The notes below the pieces were generated by a model, which was given only the letters and a program-made list of their open reading frames with translations, had not been told where the DNA came from and did no database searches. A program made the translations under genes and the position numbers. Positions 1-8,244 of a stretch of DNA of 64,000 nucleotides are shown here, in pieces. The stretch's first letter is position 1. The number at the start of each line of letters is the position of its first letter. The stretch comes from GCA-2731375 sp964590195 (GTDB lineage: Bacteria > Pseudomonadota > Alphaproteobacteria > GCA-2731375), in assembly GCA_964590195.1 (NCBI GenBank), contig CAZPWJ010000015.1, positions 7,987 to 71,986 on the forward strand. Reading direction: 5' to 3'.

Positions 1-1890
1 ATAACCTAGAAGATTGCGAAAGGCACCGGCCCAGCCCATGCCCTGGGCCCGCAATATGGCATCGCTCTCGCCCGCCTCGATCGGCGGATCCTCGGCCACG
101 GCCGCAATATCCGTATCCGCCGCCGCCCGGGCTTCCAGACGCTGGTCCGCGCCGGACTTGTCTTGGGCCTGGGCCGCCATCAGACGGTGATAACTGCCGC
201 CCAGGGCCATCAGTTCGTCGTGGCTGCCACTTTCGGCGATCCCGCCTTCGCCGCTATTGCCCAAAACCAAAATTCGGTCCGCATCAATGACGGAGGACAG
301 CCGATGCGCGAAGATCATGGTGGTCCGCCCGGCCATCAGGCGGTCCAGGGCCTGCTGGATGACCGCTTCGTTTTCCGCATCGACCGAGGATAGCGCCTCG
401 TCCAGCACCAGGATCGGGGCGTCACGCAGCAAGGCCCGCGCGATGGCGATACGCTGGCGCTGCCCGCCCGACAGTTTCAGGCCCCGCTCGCCGACGATAG
501 TCGCGAAACCTTGCGGCAGGCCGGCGATGAACTCCGTGGCATTCGCGGCCTTCGCCGCCGCCTGTACTTCCGCCTCGCTGGCATCGGGCTTGCCCAGGCG
601 GATATTGTCCTCGACGCTGCCAAAGAACAAATAGGTATCCTGCTGCACCACGGCGAACTGTTGGCGCAGGCTGGCCAGCGACTGGCGCCGGATATCCTGG
701 CCGGCGATCAGGATTTGCCCCTGGTCCGGATCATACAGGCGCAGCAACAGGCGCTGGATCGTGGTCTTGCCGGCCCCCGACGGCCCGACGATGCCGACCC
801 GCTGGCCGGCCTGAATGGTGAAGTCCAGGCCGTCATGGGCCGCCTGATGGCTGCCGGGATAGGCAAAGCGCATGTCCTTGAATTGGACTGCGGCGGCGCC
901 ATCAAGACTCAAGGTTTCGCCGCCATCGTCCTTCAGACTGGGCTCCGCCGCCAGAATGGCCAAAATACCTGTCGCCGCCGATTGCCCGACCATGCCCTGA
1001 TGCAGCAGGTTACGGAGCTCGCGCAAGGGCCGATAGACCTCCACGCCCAGCATCAGCACCACCAACAGCACCCACATCTCGGTCTGCCCGGTGCTGACCC
1101 GCCAGGCACCCACCGCCAGCGCGCCCGCGGCACCAAGCGCGATGCCGGTATCGGTGATGCCCCGGCCCAGGGCGTTGGTGGCCAGTACCCACATTGTGGT
1201 GCGGAACAGATCATGGGCCTTGTCGGCCAGGCTTTTCGCCCGCACATGGCTTTGGCCAAAGGCCTTCAAGGTGCCCAAGCCCTGTAAACTATCGAGGAAT
1301 TCGGCGGCGAAGGCGCCGTAGGATTTCGCCCTTGCCCGGGCGCTTTCCTTGTCCCAGAAATGAAAGGCCGACGGCGCCACCAGGGTAATCAGCGCAAATG
1401 CCAATAAAGTGGTGGCGACAAAGGGGTCGAGAAAGACTATAAAGACAAAAATCAGCACCGGCGTCAGGGCGGCGACGAACAGCTGCGGCAGATACTGGCC
1501 GAAATACGTTTCCAGCTGTTCCACCCCCTCGACCAGGGAGACCAGCACATCGCCCGTACGCTTCAGGCCGAAATAGGCCGGGCCCAGATAGACGACCTGT
1601 TCGTATAGCCGTTGGCGCAGGGTCAGTTGTACCTTGGCCGAGGTGCGGTGGGCGACCATGTTGCGGCTGTATTCCAGGGCTCCGCGCAAAATCATGGTGC
1701 CGCCGACCAGCAGGATCGGCCCCCACAACTCCGTCAGGCCCGCGCCATCGAAAACCAGCCCCAGCAGCCAGCCCAGCAGGACCAGTCGCAAGACGCCAAT
1801 GGCGGCGGAAAACAGGCCAATCCCCACGGCGCCGAGGAGGCGATGGCGCAAACCTGCCGTGAAGCGCCAAAGCCGGGCGTCCAGATACAT
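1..1890 (-). CDS. Fused ABC exporter (permease plus ATPase), 3' end beyond the window
   Basis: The reading frame is open for 630 codons from an ATG at 1890 to the window edge, so the C-terminus is missing. Residues ~1-330 form a type-1 exporter transmembrane domain. It is followed by a nucleotide-binding domain with Walker A GPSGAGKT (K at residue 375), signature LSGGQRQ, Walker B ILVLDEA and the AHRLS H-loop. After this ATPase the frame continues through an acidic linker into what looks like the start of a second permease (WAGAFRNLLGY), so the full protein is probably a tandem TMD-NBD-TMD-NBD fusion. The substrate is unknown. It is divergent from the cobalt transporter cbtBA, so a link to cobalt or corrinoids is possible but unproven. 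CydDC-like architecture is the main alternative; no cyd genes are present. Confidence 0.85.
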   Translation of the reverse strand, partial: MYLDARLWRFTAGLRHRLLGAVGIGLFSAAIGVLRLVLLGWLLGLVFDGAGLTELWGPILLVGGTMILRGALEYSRNMVAHRTSAKVQLTLRQRLYEQVVYLGPAYFGLKRTGDVLVSLVEGVEQLETYFGQYLPQLFVAALTPVLIFVFIVFLDPFVATTLLAFALITLVAPSAFHFWDKESARARAKSYGAFAAEFLDSLQGLGTLKAFGQSHVRAKSLADKAHDLFRTTMWVLATNALGRGITDTGIALGAAGALAVGAWRVSTGQTEMWVLLVVLMLGVEVYRPLRELRNLLHQGMVGQSAATGILAILAAEPSLKDDGGETLSLDGAAAVQFKDMRFAYPGSHQAAHDGLDFTIQAGQRVGIVGPSGAGKTTIQRLLLRLYDPDQGQILIAGQDIRRQSLASLRQQFAVVQQDTYLFFGSVEDNIRLGKPDASEAEVQAAAKAANATEFIAGLPQGFATIVGERGLKLSGGQRQRIAIARALLRDAPILVLDEALSSVDAENEAVIQQALDRLMAGRTTMIFAHRLSSVIDADRILVLGNSGEGGIAESGSHDELMALGGSYHRLMAAQAQDKSGADQRLEARAAADTDIAAVAEDPPIEAGESDAILRAQGMGWAGAFRNLLGY

Positions 1891-2031
1891 ATGAAATTCC
1901 CACCTAGTTCGCGTGTCCCCCACAGCCCAAGATCACGGGCCGCGTCCCAAGCATAATCTATGCCGTCCGGACCGCCATGCCAATGGACAAGTGGCGGGTG
2001 ATTGAAGTTGTATATTTTACCGCGATATTTT

Positions 2032-2095
2032 GCTGGATTTCTTGTTGTATTTGATGGCGAGGCAAGTATTCTCATGGGCAACAAGAAAATCCAGC
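2032..2095 (+). promoter_or_regulatory. Long imperfect inverted repeat in the cbtB leader
   Basis: The arms 2032-2047 and 2079-2095 are complementary over 16 pairs with one bulged base, enclosing a 31-base loop. The repeat ends about 58 bases before the cbtB start and lies in the 263-base divergent gap with the ABC exporter. I do not find the conserved cobalamin-riboswitch boxes here. It could be a leader RNA hairpin or a metal-regulator operator; the function is not known. Confidence 0.5.
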
Positions 2096-2153
2096 CATTG
2101 GGCCGGTATGCCCGCGTGGCTTGGGGTATATTTGTTTTTGAGAGGACAAACGC

Positions 2154-2339
2154 ATGGCGCAGACAAGAGTTGCCAACCAGACAACCGCGACACAGGTACG
2201 TACCGCACAGGTCATGCAGGCAGGCTTGGCGGCCCTTCTGGGGCTGGCGCTGTTCATTGGCGTGGCCCTGTCCCACCCCGCCGCAGTCCATAATGCAGCC
2301 CATGATTCCCGCCATGGCATAGCGGCGCCCTGCCACTAA
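2154..2339 (+). CDS. cbtB: CbtB, small subunit of cobalt transporter
   Basis: This 61-residue protein has a short N-terminal cytoplasmic part, one membrane helix (roughly residues 22-42) and a C-terminal motif HDSRHGIAAPCH, the His-rich signature typical of CbtB. The ATG at 2154 follows AGAGGA by a normal spacing. CbtB works with CbtA in cobalt uptake for B12 synthesis, usually under cobalamin or cobalt control. cbtA starts 41 bases downstream and is certainly co-transcribed. Identification rests on size, topology, the C-terminal motif and the partner gene. Confidence 0.9.
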   Translation: MAQTRVANQTTATQVRTAQVMQAGLAALLGLALFIGVALSHPAAVHNAAHDSRHGIAAPCH

Positions 2340-2380
2340 ACCGTTGATGCCATTTTAGGCGGCCACCCCTGGGGGATTTG

Positions 2381-3115
2381 ATGGCATTTTTCAAATCGAT
2401 TCTGATCAGCGCCTTGATTGCCGGCATCGTGGCCGGCGCGGGGCTGACAGGTCTGCAAACCCTAAAGGTCTATCCCCTGATCTTTGCGGCCGAAGCCTTC
2501 GAAGACGACGGCCAGCCGCAAGCGGCCCATGCTCATCATCAGGAAGGCAGTACGGGCAATTCAGCGGTATCGGACCATCACCATGACGAAGCCGCATGGA
2601 TGCCCGCCGATGGCGCGGAACGGCTGTTCTTTTCGTTATTGTCCAATGTCCTAATGGGCGTTGCCTTGGGATTGATCCTGGCCGCGGTTTTCGCCCTACG
2701 CCAGGTGATCAGTTGGCGACAGGGGGTGATCTGGGGCGTGGGCGGCTTTATCGCCCTTAATCTGGCGCCCGCCATGGGCGTGCCGCCGGAACTACCGGGC
2801 ATGCCGGCGGGGGATTTGCTGGCGCGGCAAACCTGGTGGCTGTCCACCGCGCTGTTAACGGCGGGCGGCATTGCCCTGATCTTTCTCTCAAACGCATTGA
2901 TCTGGCGCACGGCGGGCATTGCCATGATCGCCCTGCCGCATATTTTCGGCGCACCGCATCCCCATAGCATGGAAAGCGCCGTGCCGGCGGTCCTGGCGGC
3001 TGACTTTGCCACCGCCAGTCTGGCCACGAATTTAGTTTTCTGGGCCATTCTCGGCTTGCTGACGGCGGAAGCCATGGCCCGCATGCCCCGAAACGAACAG
3101 TCCGAAGCGCTTTAG
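2381..3115 (+). CDS. cbtA: CbtA, cobalt transporter membrane subunit
   Basis: This 244-residue integral membrane protein has about five predicted helices. It belongs to the CbtA family, which partners CbtB in cobalt import. A His-rich loop between helices 1 and 2 (AHAHHQ and DHHHDE, about residues 49-70) is likely to bind cobalt outside or at the pore entrance; this is an inference. I chose ATG 2381 over the TTG one codon earlier; GGGGGA precedes it. The gene converges on cobT, with only 54 bases between the stop codons. Confidence 0.9.
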   Translation: MAFFKSILISALIAGIVAGAGLTGLQTLKVYPLIFAAEAFEDDGQPQAAHAHHQEGSTGNSAVSDHHHDEAAWMPADGAERLFFSLLSNVLMGVALGLILAAVFALRQVISWRQGVIWGVGGFIALNLAPAMGVPPELPGMPAGDLLARQTWWLSTALLTAGGIALIFLSNALIWRTAGIAMIALPHIFGAPHPHSMESAVPAVLAADFATASLATNLVFWAILGLLTAEAMARMPRNEQSEAL

Positions 3116-3169
3116 ATTATTTTCGATTTCATCGAGTTGCCGGACCGCATTTGAAAATGCGCTAGAATC

Positions 3170-4183
3170 TTAATCTGATTTTTCCGCCACGCCGGCATCG
3201 GCGAAGCTGGCCATGCCCGCGTGTGTGGCAAGTGCCGCCCGCAACAGCGGGATCGCCGCCGCCGCGCCCGAGGCCTCGCCCAGGCGCATGCCCAGGTCCA
3301 GCAGCGGCGACAAGCCCATGCGTTGCAGCAGGCGCACATGCCCCGGTTCCGCCGAGACGTGGGCGGCCCAGCAGTGCTCCAGAAAGCCCGGTGCCGCCGC
3401 CTGCAAAGGTGCCAGAGCGGCGGAGGCCACGTAGCCGTCGATCAACAGCGGGATACGGGCCCGCCGCGCCGCCAGGGCGGCACCCGCCATGGCCGCTAAT
3501 TCCCGCCCGCCCAGACAGCGGGCGATTTCCAGTGGATCGTTCAGAATATCGCCATGGCGGGATCTGCCGGCGGCCACGGCCTGGGCCTTGCGCGCCAGGC
3601 CCGCGTCATCAACGCCGGTACCGCGCCCGGTCCAATCCTGTGCCGCGCCGCCATACAGTGCATGCGCAAGGGCGGCCGATACGGTTGTATTGCCAATGCC
3701 CATTTCGCCAATGCAGACCAGATCCGCATCATCGTCCACTTGGGTCATGCCCTGCCGCATGGCGTCGAGAAATTCCTCCCAACTCATGGCGGGACCTTGG
3801 GTGAAATCCGCGGTTGGTTTGTCCAAATCAAGATCCAGAACTTTCAATTCCGCCCCGGCCATGGCGCACAATTGGTTGATGGCGGCGCCGCCGGCGGCGA
3901 AATTTGCCACCATCTGCGCCGTAACCTCCGCCGGAAAGGCGGAGACGCCCTGTGCGACAACGCCATGATTGCCGGCAAAGACCAGAACCTGGGCTTTATC
4001 CAGCCTCGGCACCTCGTGGCCCTGCCAGGCAGCCAGCCAGAGGACCAGATCCTCCAGCTTTCCCAGCGCCCCTTGGGGTTTGGTCAACATGTCATTGCGC
4101 GCCTTGGCATCCGCCTGTGCCTGGACATCGGCGGCAGGCAGATCGCGCAACAGGCGGCGTAGCTCTTCTTGGCTTTGTGGCAT
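3170..4183 (-). CDS. cobT: Nicotinate-nucleotide--dimethylbenzimidazole phosphoribosyltransferase
   Basis: The 337-residue protein makes alpha-ribazole phosphate from nicotinate mononucleotide and 5,6-dimethylbenzimidazole for the lower ligand of cobalamin (CobT of Salmonella, CobU of Pseudomonas denitrificans). Recognisable family features are KPQGALGKLE near residue 40, VFAGNHGVVAQGVSAFP, GEMGIGNTT and the C-terminal SAEPGH..LL..MGL..LLDLGMRLGE, whose glutamate is the family's catalytic base. Length is normal. It lies five bases after the cobB stop in the same direction, so the two form a leftward operon. Confidence 0.95.
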   Translation of the reverse strand: MPQSQEELRRLLRDLPAADVQAQADAKARNDMLTKPQGALGKLEDLVLWLAAWQGHEVPRLDKAQVLVFAGNHGVVAQGVSAFPAEVTAQMVANFAAGGAAINQLCAMAGAELKVLDLDLDKPTADFTQGPAMSWEEFLDAMRQGMTQVDDDADLVCIGEMGIGNTTVSAALAHALYGGAAQDWTGRGTGVDDAGLARKAQAVAAGRSRHGDILNDPLEIARCLGGRELAAMAGAALAARRARIPLLIDGYVASAALAPLQAAAPGFLEHCWAAHVSAEPGHVRLLQRMGLSPLLDLGMRLGEASGAAAAIPLLRAALATHAGMASFADAGVAEKSD

Positions 4184-4188
4184 GGCGT

Positions 4189-5562
4189 TTACTGGTAGTC
4201 CTGTGTTGGGGACCGGCTGTCCCGGTCGATTAAATGTATGAAGCTGCCCATGACCTTGCCGGAACGAAGGCCAACTTTGGCATCTTGCTGACCCAGGGCG
4301 TCACGGGCGCTGAATAGATGCTCGCCCTGCTCCTTTGCGATAGTAGCATAGTGAAATTCGTGGCCCCGATATGCAGCGTCTTTCGCGCCCAGGGGCCCGG
4401 CATGAAGCAGCCGCGCCTGCCGGTAACCTAGATGCAGCTTCCGCGTAGCAAACGAAGTTTCCAGGCCAAGCAGCCCGGCCATGGCATGGTGCCCGCCGTC
4501 CTGGTCGACGACGCCTTGGCCCAGCACCATATAGCCGCCGCACTCCCCCAGAATGACGGCACCGCGCGCCGCCGCGTCCCGCAGTCCAGCTATAAAGGAT
4601 TGGTTCGCGGCCAGGGCGCCTGCGTGCAGTTCGGGATAACCGCCCGGTAGATAGACCGCATCCGCGTCCGATCTGGGCGCCTCGTCCGCCAGGGGCGAGA
4701 AGATGCTGATCTCGGCGCCGGCCCGGCGCCAATCAACCAGTACATGGGGATAACAGAACTCGAAGGCGATATCCCTGGCCACCGCAATATGCTGGCCCAA
4801 GGGCGGAACTGGGGGTGGAATTGAGGACGGCATGGCGGCGGCCGGTTCGGTAGCCGCGAAGGCCGGCGCGGCAGCGATGTCATGTAGCCCGTCCAGATCC
4901 ACATCACGGGCAAGATTATCCGCCGCGCGATCGAGCAAGGCATCCAGGTCGGCCCGCTCGGCGGCCTGCACCAGACCGAGGTGCCGGGCGTGGAGGACAA
5001 GGGTTGGGTCGGCGGCAAGCACGCCAAACACCCGGATGTTCACATCGGCGCAGGCATCAAACAGCATTTTGCGGTGACGCGGACTGCCCACTTGGGTGAA
5101 GATCACACCGGCCACGTTCACATCCGTGCGGTAATTGACAAAGCCTTGCGCCAGCGCCGCGACCGAGGCGCCCTGGCCCTTGGTATTGATGACCAGGATC
5201 ACCGGCAGCCCGTAGGCCGCCGCCAAGTCGGCGGTGGAGCCATCGCCGCTGACGGCGCCATCGAACAGGCCCATCACGCCTTCGACAAGGAAACGGCCGC
5301 CGCTTTGTGCCTGCAACAACTGGTTCAGCCTCTCCGGCGCCATGGCCCATGGATCAAGGTTGCCGCAGGTCGAGCCCGCGGCGGCAGATAGGAAACCGGG
5401 ATCAATATAGTCGGGGCCCACCTTGTAGGGCGTGACGCCACCCGCATCCCTGCTCAACAGGCGCAGCAGGGCTGCCGAGACAAGGGTCTTGCCGGAATTC
5501 GAGCATGGCGCGGCGAGCACCCAGCCACGTGCCGTATTGTCCGAATGCGCCCACTTGTTCAC
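4189..5562 (-). CDS. cobB: Cobyrinate (hydrogenobyrinate) a,c-diamide synthase
   Basis: The 457-residue protein is the glutamine-dependent amidotransferase that amidates the a and c side chains of the corrin ring using ATP. The N-terminal P-loop is SNSGKT with the VGPDYIDPGF substrate region. The C-terminal class-I-like glutaminase domain carries the nucleophile region GECGGYMVLG. The start is a GTG at 5562 with AGGAAA upstream. It is divergent from cbiD with only 40 bases between starts, so the promoters are back to back. Whether the natural substrate already contains cobalt depends on which branch operates here. Confidence 0.95.
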   Translation of the reverse strand: MNKWAHSDNTARGWVLAAPCSNSGKTLVSAALLRLLSRDAGGVTPYKVGPDYIDPGFLSAAAGSTCGNLDPWAMAPERLNQLLQAQSGGRFLVEGVMGLFDGAVSGDGSTADLAAAYGLPVILVINTKGQGASVAALAQGFVNYRTDVNVAGVIFTQVGSPRHRKMLFDACADVNIRVFGVLAADPTLVLHARHLGLVQAAERADLDALLDRAADNLARDVDLDGLHDIAAAPAFAATEPAAAMPSSIPPPVPPLGQHIAVARDIAFEFCYPHVLVDWRRAGAEISIFSPLADEAPRSDADAVYLPGGYPELHAGALAANQSFIAGLRDAAARGAVILGECGGYMVLGQGVVDQDGGHHAMAGLLGLETSFATRKLHLGYRQARLLHAGPLGAKDAAYRGHEFHYATIAKEQGEHLFSARDALGQQDAKVGLRSGKVMGSFIHLIDRDSRSPTQDYQ

Positions 5563-5602
5563 GTCGTTGTTTCTTTTCCTGGCTTGCGGCTAAGCTTAAT
5601 TC

Positions 5603-6748
5603 ATGCCTATTGCAGGGCAGGCGAGTGATCAAGAGGTTTTCGACGGAATGCCGGCGAAGAAGACGGAAAAGGGCGCATTGCGGCGCGGCTGGACCACGGG
5701 CGCCTGCGCCACGGCGGCGGCCAAGGCGGCCTATGGCGCGCTTTTGCATGGCGAATTTCCCGACCCCGTGGAAATTACCCTGCCAGGCGGCCGCACGGTC
5801 GCCTTTTGCCTTTGTCGCGAGGAGCTTGGCACGGATTACGCCCTGGCGGCGGTGGAAAAAGACGCCGGCGATGATCCCGATGTCACCCATGGCGCCTTGA
5901 TCCATGCCCGCGTGCGCCGCCGCCACGATGATGGTGCCGGCATCTGTTTTCTCGCGGGCGATGGCGTCGGCACGGTGAGCAAGCCGGGCCTGCCCATCGC
6001 TGTCGGGCAGGCGGCAATCAACCCGGTACCTCGCGCCATGATCACCGGCGCCTTGACCGGCCTGGCGGAAACTGCCGGCAAAACAGCTGATCTGGACGTT
6101 GAAATCTCGGTGCCCGGTGGCGAAGACATGGCGGCGCGGACCATGAACCCACGCCTGGGCATTTTGGGCGGCATATCCATACTGGGCACCACGGGTATCG
6201 TTATCCCCTATTCCTGCGCCGCCTGGATCGCCTCCATTCACCAGGGCATCGATGTGGCCCGCGCCGCCGGTCTGCGCCATCTGGGCGCCGCGACCGGGCG
6301 TACATCGGAGGCGGCCTTGCAGGAACATTATGGCTTCGATGACGGCGCATTGATCGACATGGGCGATTTCGCCGGCGGCATGTTGAAATATCTGCGCAAT
6401 CATCCTGTCGAACGCTTGTCCCTGGCGGGCGGTTTCGCGAAAATATCGAAGCTGGCGGCGGGTCATATGGATCTGCATTCCAAACGTTCCCAGGTGGACT
6501 TTCAATGGTTGGCGACGGTCGCGGATGAGGCGCCCGAAGTCGCGGGCGCCAAGATCGCAGCCTTGTGCCGGACGGCCAATACGGCGGCCGAGGTTCTGGA
6601 CGCGGCGCAAGCGCAAGGCTTTCCCCTGGCGGACAAGGTTGCCGCGCTGGCCCGGGATCAGGCATTGCGGATCTGCCGGGGTGCCGTGGCGGTTGAAGTT
6701 TTGATATACGACAGGGCGGGCGAATTGGTTGGTGGAAGCGATGGCTAA
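5603..6748 (+). CDS. cbiD: CbiD, (cobalt-)precorrin-5B C1-methyltransferase
   Basis: The 381-residue protein methylates C1 of the ring after acetaldehyde release, the step done by CobF in the classical aerobic route. It shows the CbiD landmarks LRRGWTTGACATAAAKAA near the N-terminus, VSKPGLPIAVGQAAINPVPR, and GTTGIVIPYS followed by the GRTSE region. The start is uncertain: the ATG at 5648 would remove 15 residues and bring the conserved RRGWTTGACA motif nearer the terminus. It overlaps cobK by 8 bases, implying coupled translation. No cobF is present, so CbiD is the likely C1 enzyme. Confidence 0.93.
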   Translation: MPIAGQASDQEVFDGMPAKKTEKGALRRGWTTGACATAAAKAAYGALLHGEFPDPVEITLPGGRTVAFCLCREELGTDYALAAVEKDAGDDPDVTHGALIHARVRRRHDDGAGICFLAGDGVGTVSKPGLPIAVGQAAINPVPRAMITGALTGLAETAGKTADLDVEISVPGGEDMAARTMNPRLGILGGISILGTTGIVIPYSCAAWIASIHQGIDVARAAGLRHLGAATGRTSEAALQEHYGFDDGALIDMGDFAGGMLKYLRNHPVERLSLAGGFAKISKLAAGHMDLHSKRSQVDFQWLATVADEAPEVAGAKIAALCRTANTAAEVLDAAQAQGFPLADKVAALARDQALRICRGAVAVEVLIYDRAGELVGGSDG

Positions 6749-7487
6749 GGGCAAACTGCTAATACTTGGCGGCACCGCGTTGGCGGTGGCGCTGGCCGAG
6801 GCTGTCGCGGAGCTGGGGCTGCCGGCGGTCTATTCCCTGGCTGGCCGCACGGTAGCGGCGCCGCTGCCGGGCATGGAGATGCGCGGCACCGGTTTCGGCG
6901 GCGCGGCGGCTTTGACGGACTATCTGACAGCGGAAAATATCCTGGCCGTGATCGACGCCACCCATGCCTATGCCGGGCAAATATCGGCCAACGCGGAAGC
7001 GGCCTGCCAAAACGCGGGCCTGCCATTGCTGCGCCTGGAAAATCCGCCGTGGCAAAAGACCGCCAGTGACCAGTGGATAGATGTGCCCGACATCGGCGCG
7101 GCCCGTGATGCCGCCGCCGATATCGCCGCACGGGTTTTCGTCTCCACGGGCCGGCAGGGCATGGCGGAATTCGCCGACGATGGGCGCTGCTGGTGGCTGG
7201 CCCGGGTCATCGCGCCGGGCGATGATCTGCCGGCGCTGGCCAATGGCCGCTATCTCTTCGCCCGCGGTCCCTTCGCGGTGGCCGACGAACTGAACTTGTT
7301 GAGCATCCATGAAATTGGGGCGGTGATATCGAAGAATGCCGGCGGCACGGCGAGCCATGCAAAAATCGTGGCGGCGCGGCAACGGAAGCTACCGGTCATC
7401 ATGATCCAGCGGCCCAAAGGCGGAACGGCAGTGTGCGTCGACAGCATCGATGCCGCCATGGCCTGGCTGCAAATCTGTCTGGTTTAG
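6741..7487 (+). CDS. cobK: (Cobalt-)precorrin-6A reductase
   Basis: This 248-residue NADPH-dependent reductase (CobK/CbiJ) opens with the nucleotide-binding strand LLILGGTALAVALAEAV. It also has the family's DATHAYA, RLENPPW, STGRQ and ISKNAGG segments. I chose ATG 6741, preceded by GGTGGAAG and overlapping the cbiD stop, over an upstream TTG. It reduces precorrin-6A to 6B or the cobalt forms. It is co-transcribed with cbiD and its 3' end overlaps the convergent cobM by 4 bases. Confidence 0.93.
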   Translation: MAKGKLLILGGTALAVALAEAVAELGLPAVYSLAGRTVAAPLPGMEMRGTGFGGAAALTDYLTAENILAVIDATHAYAGQISANAEAACQNAGLPLLRLENPPWQKTASDQWIDVPDIGAARDAAADIAARVFVSTGRQGMAEFADDGRCWWLARVIAPGDDLPALANGRYLFARGPFAVADELNLLSIHEIGAVISKNAGGTASHAKIVAARQRKLPVIMIQRPKGGTAVCVDSIDAAMAWLQICLV

Positions 7488-8242
7488 CCTTCCGGCCGAA
7501 GGATATGGCGATGGTCGGCAGCATATAGGCGGCTATCGGTGGCTTCGTCCGTGTCCAAAACCCTTCCAACTAGGACCAATGCAGTACGGGTCAGCTTGGC
7601 GGCGCGGGTCTTTTCGCGAATATCGGCCAGGGTGCCGCGAATGATCTCCTGATCGGGCCAGCTGGCGCGGTAAACCAGGGCCACGGGGCAGTCTTCGCCA
7701 TAGTGAGGAATCAGATCGCGGCAAACTTGCCGCAGGTTTCGGGCCGAGAGATGAATAGCCAGAGTGGCACCGGAGCGACCAAGGCTGGCCAGTTCCTCGC
7801 CCGCCGGCATGGCGGAGCTTTTCATCGCCGTGCGGGTCAGAATGATGGTCTGGCTGATATCCGGCAGGGTCAGCTCCAGTCCCAGGGCCGCCGCCGAGGC
7901 GGCGAAGGCCGGCACGCCCGGCGTAATGGTGTAATCAATGTCCAAAGCCTTCAGGCGCTTGATCTGCTCGCCGATGGCGCCATACAGCGACGGGTCGCCT
8001 GAATGCACGCGGGCGACGTCCCGGCCTTGTTCATGCGCGGTCTTAATCTCCGCCATGATCTCGTCGAGATTCAGGGGCGCGGTATCGATTACCCTGGCAT
8101 CGCTGGGCGCGAAGGCGACGACTTCGGCTGGCACCAGCGATCCGGCATAGAGGCAAACCGGGCAGGCGGCGATCAGATCGCGGCCGCGCAGGGTGATCAG
8201 GTCCGGTGCGCCGGGCCCCGCACCAATGAAATGCACGGTCAT
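7484..8242 (-). CDS. cobM: Precorrin-4 C11-methyltransferase
   Basis: This 252-residue SAM-dependent tetrapyrrole methylase begins VHFIGAGPGAPDLIT and contains CLYAGSLVP, RVHSGDPSLYGAIGEQ and ITPGVPAFAASAA, all typical of CobM/CbiF. It is the last gene of the leftward operon cbiX-cobH-cobL-cobI-cobJ-cobM and starts two bases after the cobJ stop. It ends over the cobK stop from the other side. Confidence 0.95.
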   Translation of the reverse strand: MTVHFIGAGPGAPDLITLRGRDLIAACPVCLYAGSLVPAEVVAFAPSDARVIDTAPLNLDEIMAEIKTAHEQGRDVARVHSGDPSLYGAIGEQIKRLKALDIDYTITPGVPAFAASAAALGLELTLPDISQTIILTRTAMKSSAMPAGEELASLGRSGATLAIHLSARNLRQVCRDLIPHYGEDCPVALVYRASWPDQEIIRGTLADIREKTRAAKLTRTALVLVGRVLDTDEATDSRLYAADHRHILRPEG

Positions 8243-8244
8243 TT

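Noticed and set aside
1891..2153. Second cobalamin riboswitch before cbtB
   Set aside because: Neither strand has the CCGCAACTG core or the AGCCAGGAGAC box; only an unrelated inverted repeat is present.
3146..3161. Hairpin CGCATT-TGAA-AATGCG between cbtA and cobT
   Set aside because: The stem is short and no convincing T-run follows on either strand, so I do not call a terminator.
5402..6775. 457-codon open frame on the minus strand
   Set aside because: It lies antisense to cbiD and the start of cobB, has no family motifs, and is a by-product of GC-rich codon use.
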